Made by a program: the position numbers and the translations under genes. A stretch of DNA of 14,698 nt, from contig DOVP01000031.1 of NCBI GenBank assembly GCA_003520025.1, forward strand, positions 1 through 14,698, written 5' to 3'. How positions within the stretch are numbered: position 1 is the stretch's first letter; the number at the start of each line of letters is the position of its first letter. The notes beneath the pieces were generated by a model. The model was not told the DNA's origin and searched no databases. It was given only the letters and a program-made list of their open reading frames with translations. The stretch is from Phycisphaerales bacterium (GTDB lineage: Bacteria > Planctomycetota > Phycisphaerae > Phycisphaerales > SM1A02). Positions 14,052 through 14,698 of the stretch are shown piece after piece.

Positions 14052-14698
14052 AGGCCGTGCTTTTTGCCTATCACGAGGTTGGCGCTGCAACGCTTGAGGC
14101 CATGCTGCGAAACGGTGTCGATGTCGCTGCGGTATTCACGCATCGCGACGATCCATCCGAAGGTGGCTGGTTTCGCTCTGTTGCGAGAATCGCCGCCGAG
14201 AACGGCATCCCGGTGCATGCGCCGGACGATGTGAACCATCCAATCTGGGTGGCGCGTGTGCGGGACATGGAACCTGATTCCATGTTCTCGGCCCACTATC
14301 GCAAGATGATTGGATCAGACATGCTCGATGTCTGTCCGAATCAGTGCTACAACATTCACGCCTCGATGCTGCCGAAGTACCGCGGCCGCTGTCCCATCAA
14401 CTGGGTACTTATAGGCGGCGAGACAGAAACGGGTATCACACTTCATCACATGACGGCTGCTGCCGATGCCGGCGACATCGTGGCCCAACGAGCGGTCACA
14501 ATTGACGATGATGACACCGCCGCCACGTTGATGGCGAGCATTGTCGATGCAACCACTGTGATGCTCGATGAGGCGCTGCCTGCGATTGCTGATGGAACCG
14601 CGATAAGTACACCCCAGGACGCATCCGCCGCCACCACCTTCCCGGGCCGCTGCCCGGAAGATGGTCATATCGACTGGTCAGATACCGCCGAGTCGATT
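14048..14698 (+). CDS. arnA: ArnA N-terminal UDP-aminoarabinose formyltransferase domain (gene continues past window)
   Basis: The 217 codons seen match the formyltransferase domain of ArnA from residue 1. It formylates UDP-4-amino-4-deoxy-L-arabinose with 10-formyl-tetrahydrofolate. The catalytic residues N102, H104 (in [14 protein letters not shown]) and D140 (in ADAGDIVAQ) fall at the same numbers as in E. coli Arn[44 protein letters not shown] and [18 protein letters not shown] also agree. In enterobacteria the protein continues into a decarboxylase domain that makes the 4-keto sugar; whether this one does lies beyond the window edge. The ATG overlaps the arnC stop. The reading frame is intact to the last base. 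Confidence 0.93.
   Translation, partial: MKAVLFAYHEVGAATLEAMLRNGVDVAAVFTHRDDPSEGGWFRSVARIAAENGIPVHAPDDVNHPIWVARVRDMEPDSMFSAHYRKMIGSDMLDVCPNQCYNIHASMLPKYRGRCPINWVLIGGETETGITLHHMTAAADAGDIVAQRAVTIDDDDTAATLMASIVDATTVMLDEALPAIADGTAISTPQDASAATTFPGRCPEDGHIDWSDTAESI

Overview
The window is a GC-rich stretch of bacterial chromosome, densely packed with genes on both strands. The cell is Gram-negative in type: there are secreted proteins, a lipid A-type aminoarabinose pathway and several inner-membrane proteins. The gene content best fits a Planctomycetota lineage, perhaps Phycisphaerae. The hints are a secreted LolA/DUF2092-like protein joined to a thioredoxin-like domain, sparing use of Shine-Dalgarno sites, and secreted propeller and S9 peptidase genes. 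This is an inference of moderate to low confidence; no rRNA or ribosomal protein gene is present to settle it. No mobile element, CRISPR array or phage gene was seen, and no gene-free stretch exceeds about 160 bases.

Layout. (1) 1-971, minus strand: the 5' part of a secreted, methionine-rich protein that enters a thioredoxin-like domain and is cut off by the window edge just at its WC motif. (2) 1026-1110: tRNA-Leu(UAA), divergent from gene 1, with a strong hairpin directly behind it. (3) 1185-1616, minus: an unrecognised 143-residue protein with an excellent ribosome binding site. (4) 1772-5694, plus: five tightly packed genes, namely an LplT-like MFS transporter, a phosphoglycolate-phosphatase-like HAD enzyme, a class I methyltransferase, a UPF0173 metallo-beta-lactamase-fold hydrolase and a small HD-type (p)ppGpp hydrolase-like protein. 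Four of these five genes overlap a neighbour's stop codon. (5) 5707-7002, minus: RmuC, convergent with the operon. (6) 7063-10619, plus: a secreted TolB-like beta-propeller protein and a secreted S9 prolyl-oligopeptidase-family peptidase with an unexplained C-terminal tail, followed by a strong hairpin terminator. (7) 10721-14698, plus: a flippase-like membrane protein (UPF0104/LPG-synthase TM family), then arnB, arnC and the start of arnA, which continues past the window.

How the genes work together. The last block is the most coherent pathway. ArnA makes and formylates UDP-4-amino-4-deoxy-L-arabinose, ArnB supplies the aminated sugar, and ArnC moves it onto undecaprenyl phosphate. The product then has to be flipped and transferred to lipid A. 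A flippase-like membrane protein at the head of the same transcript is a good candidate for the membrane step or a related one. The five-gene operon looks like metabolite repair and signalling: phosphatase, methyltransferase, metal-dependent hydrolase and alarmone-type hydrolase, plus a lysophospholipid-transporter-like MFS protein. The propeller and peptidase pair points to peptide handling outside the cytoplasm.
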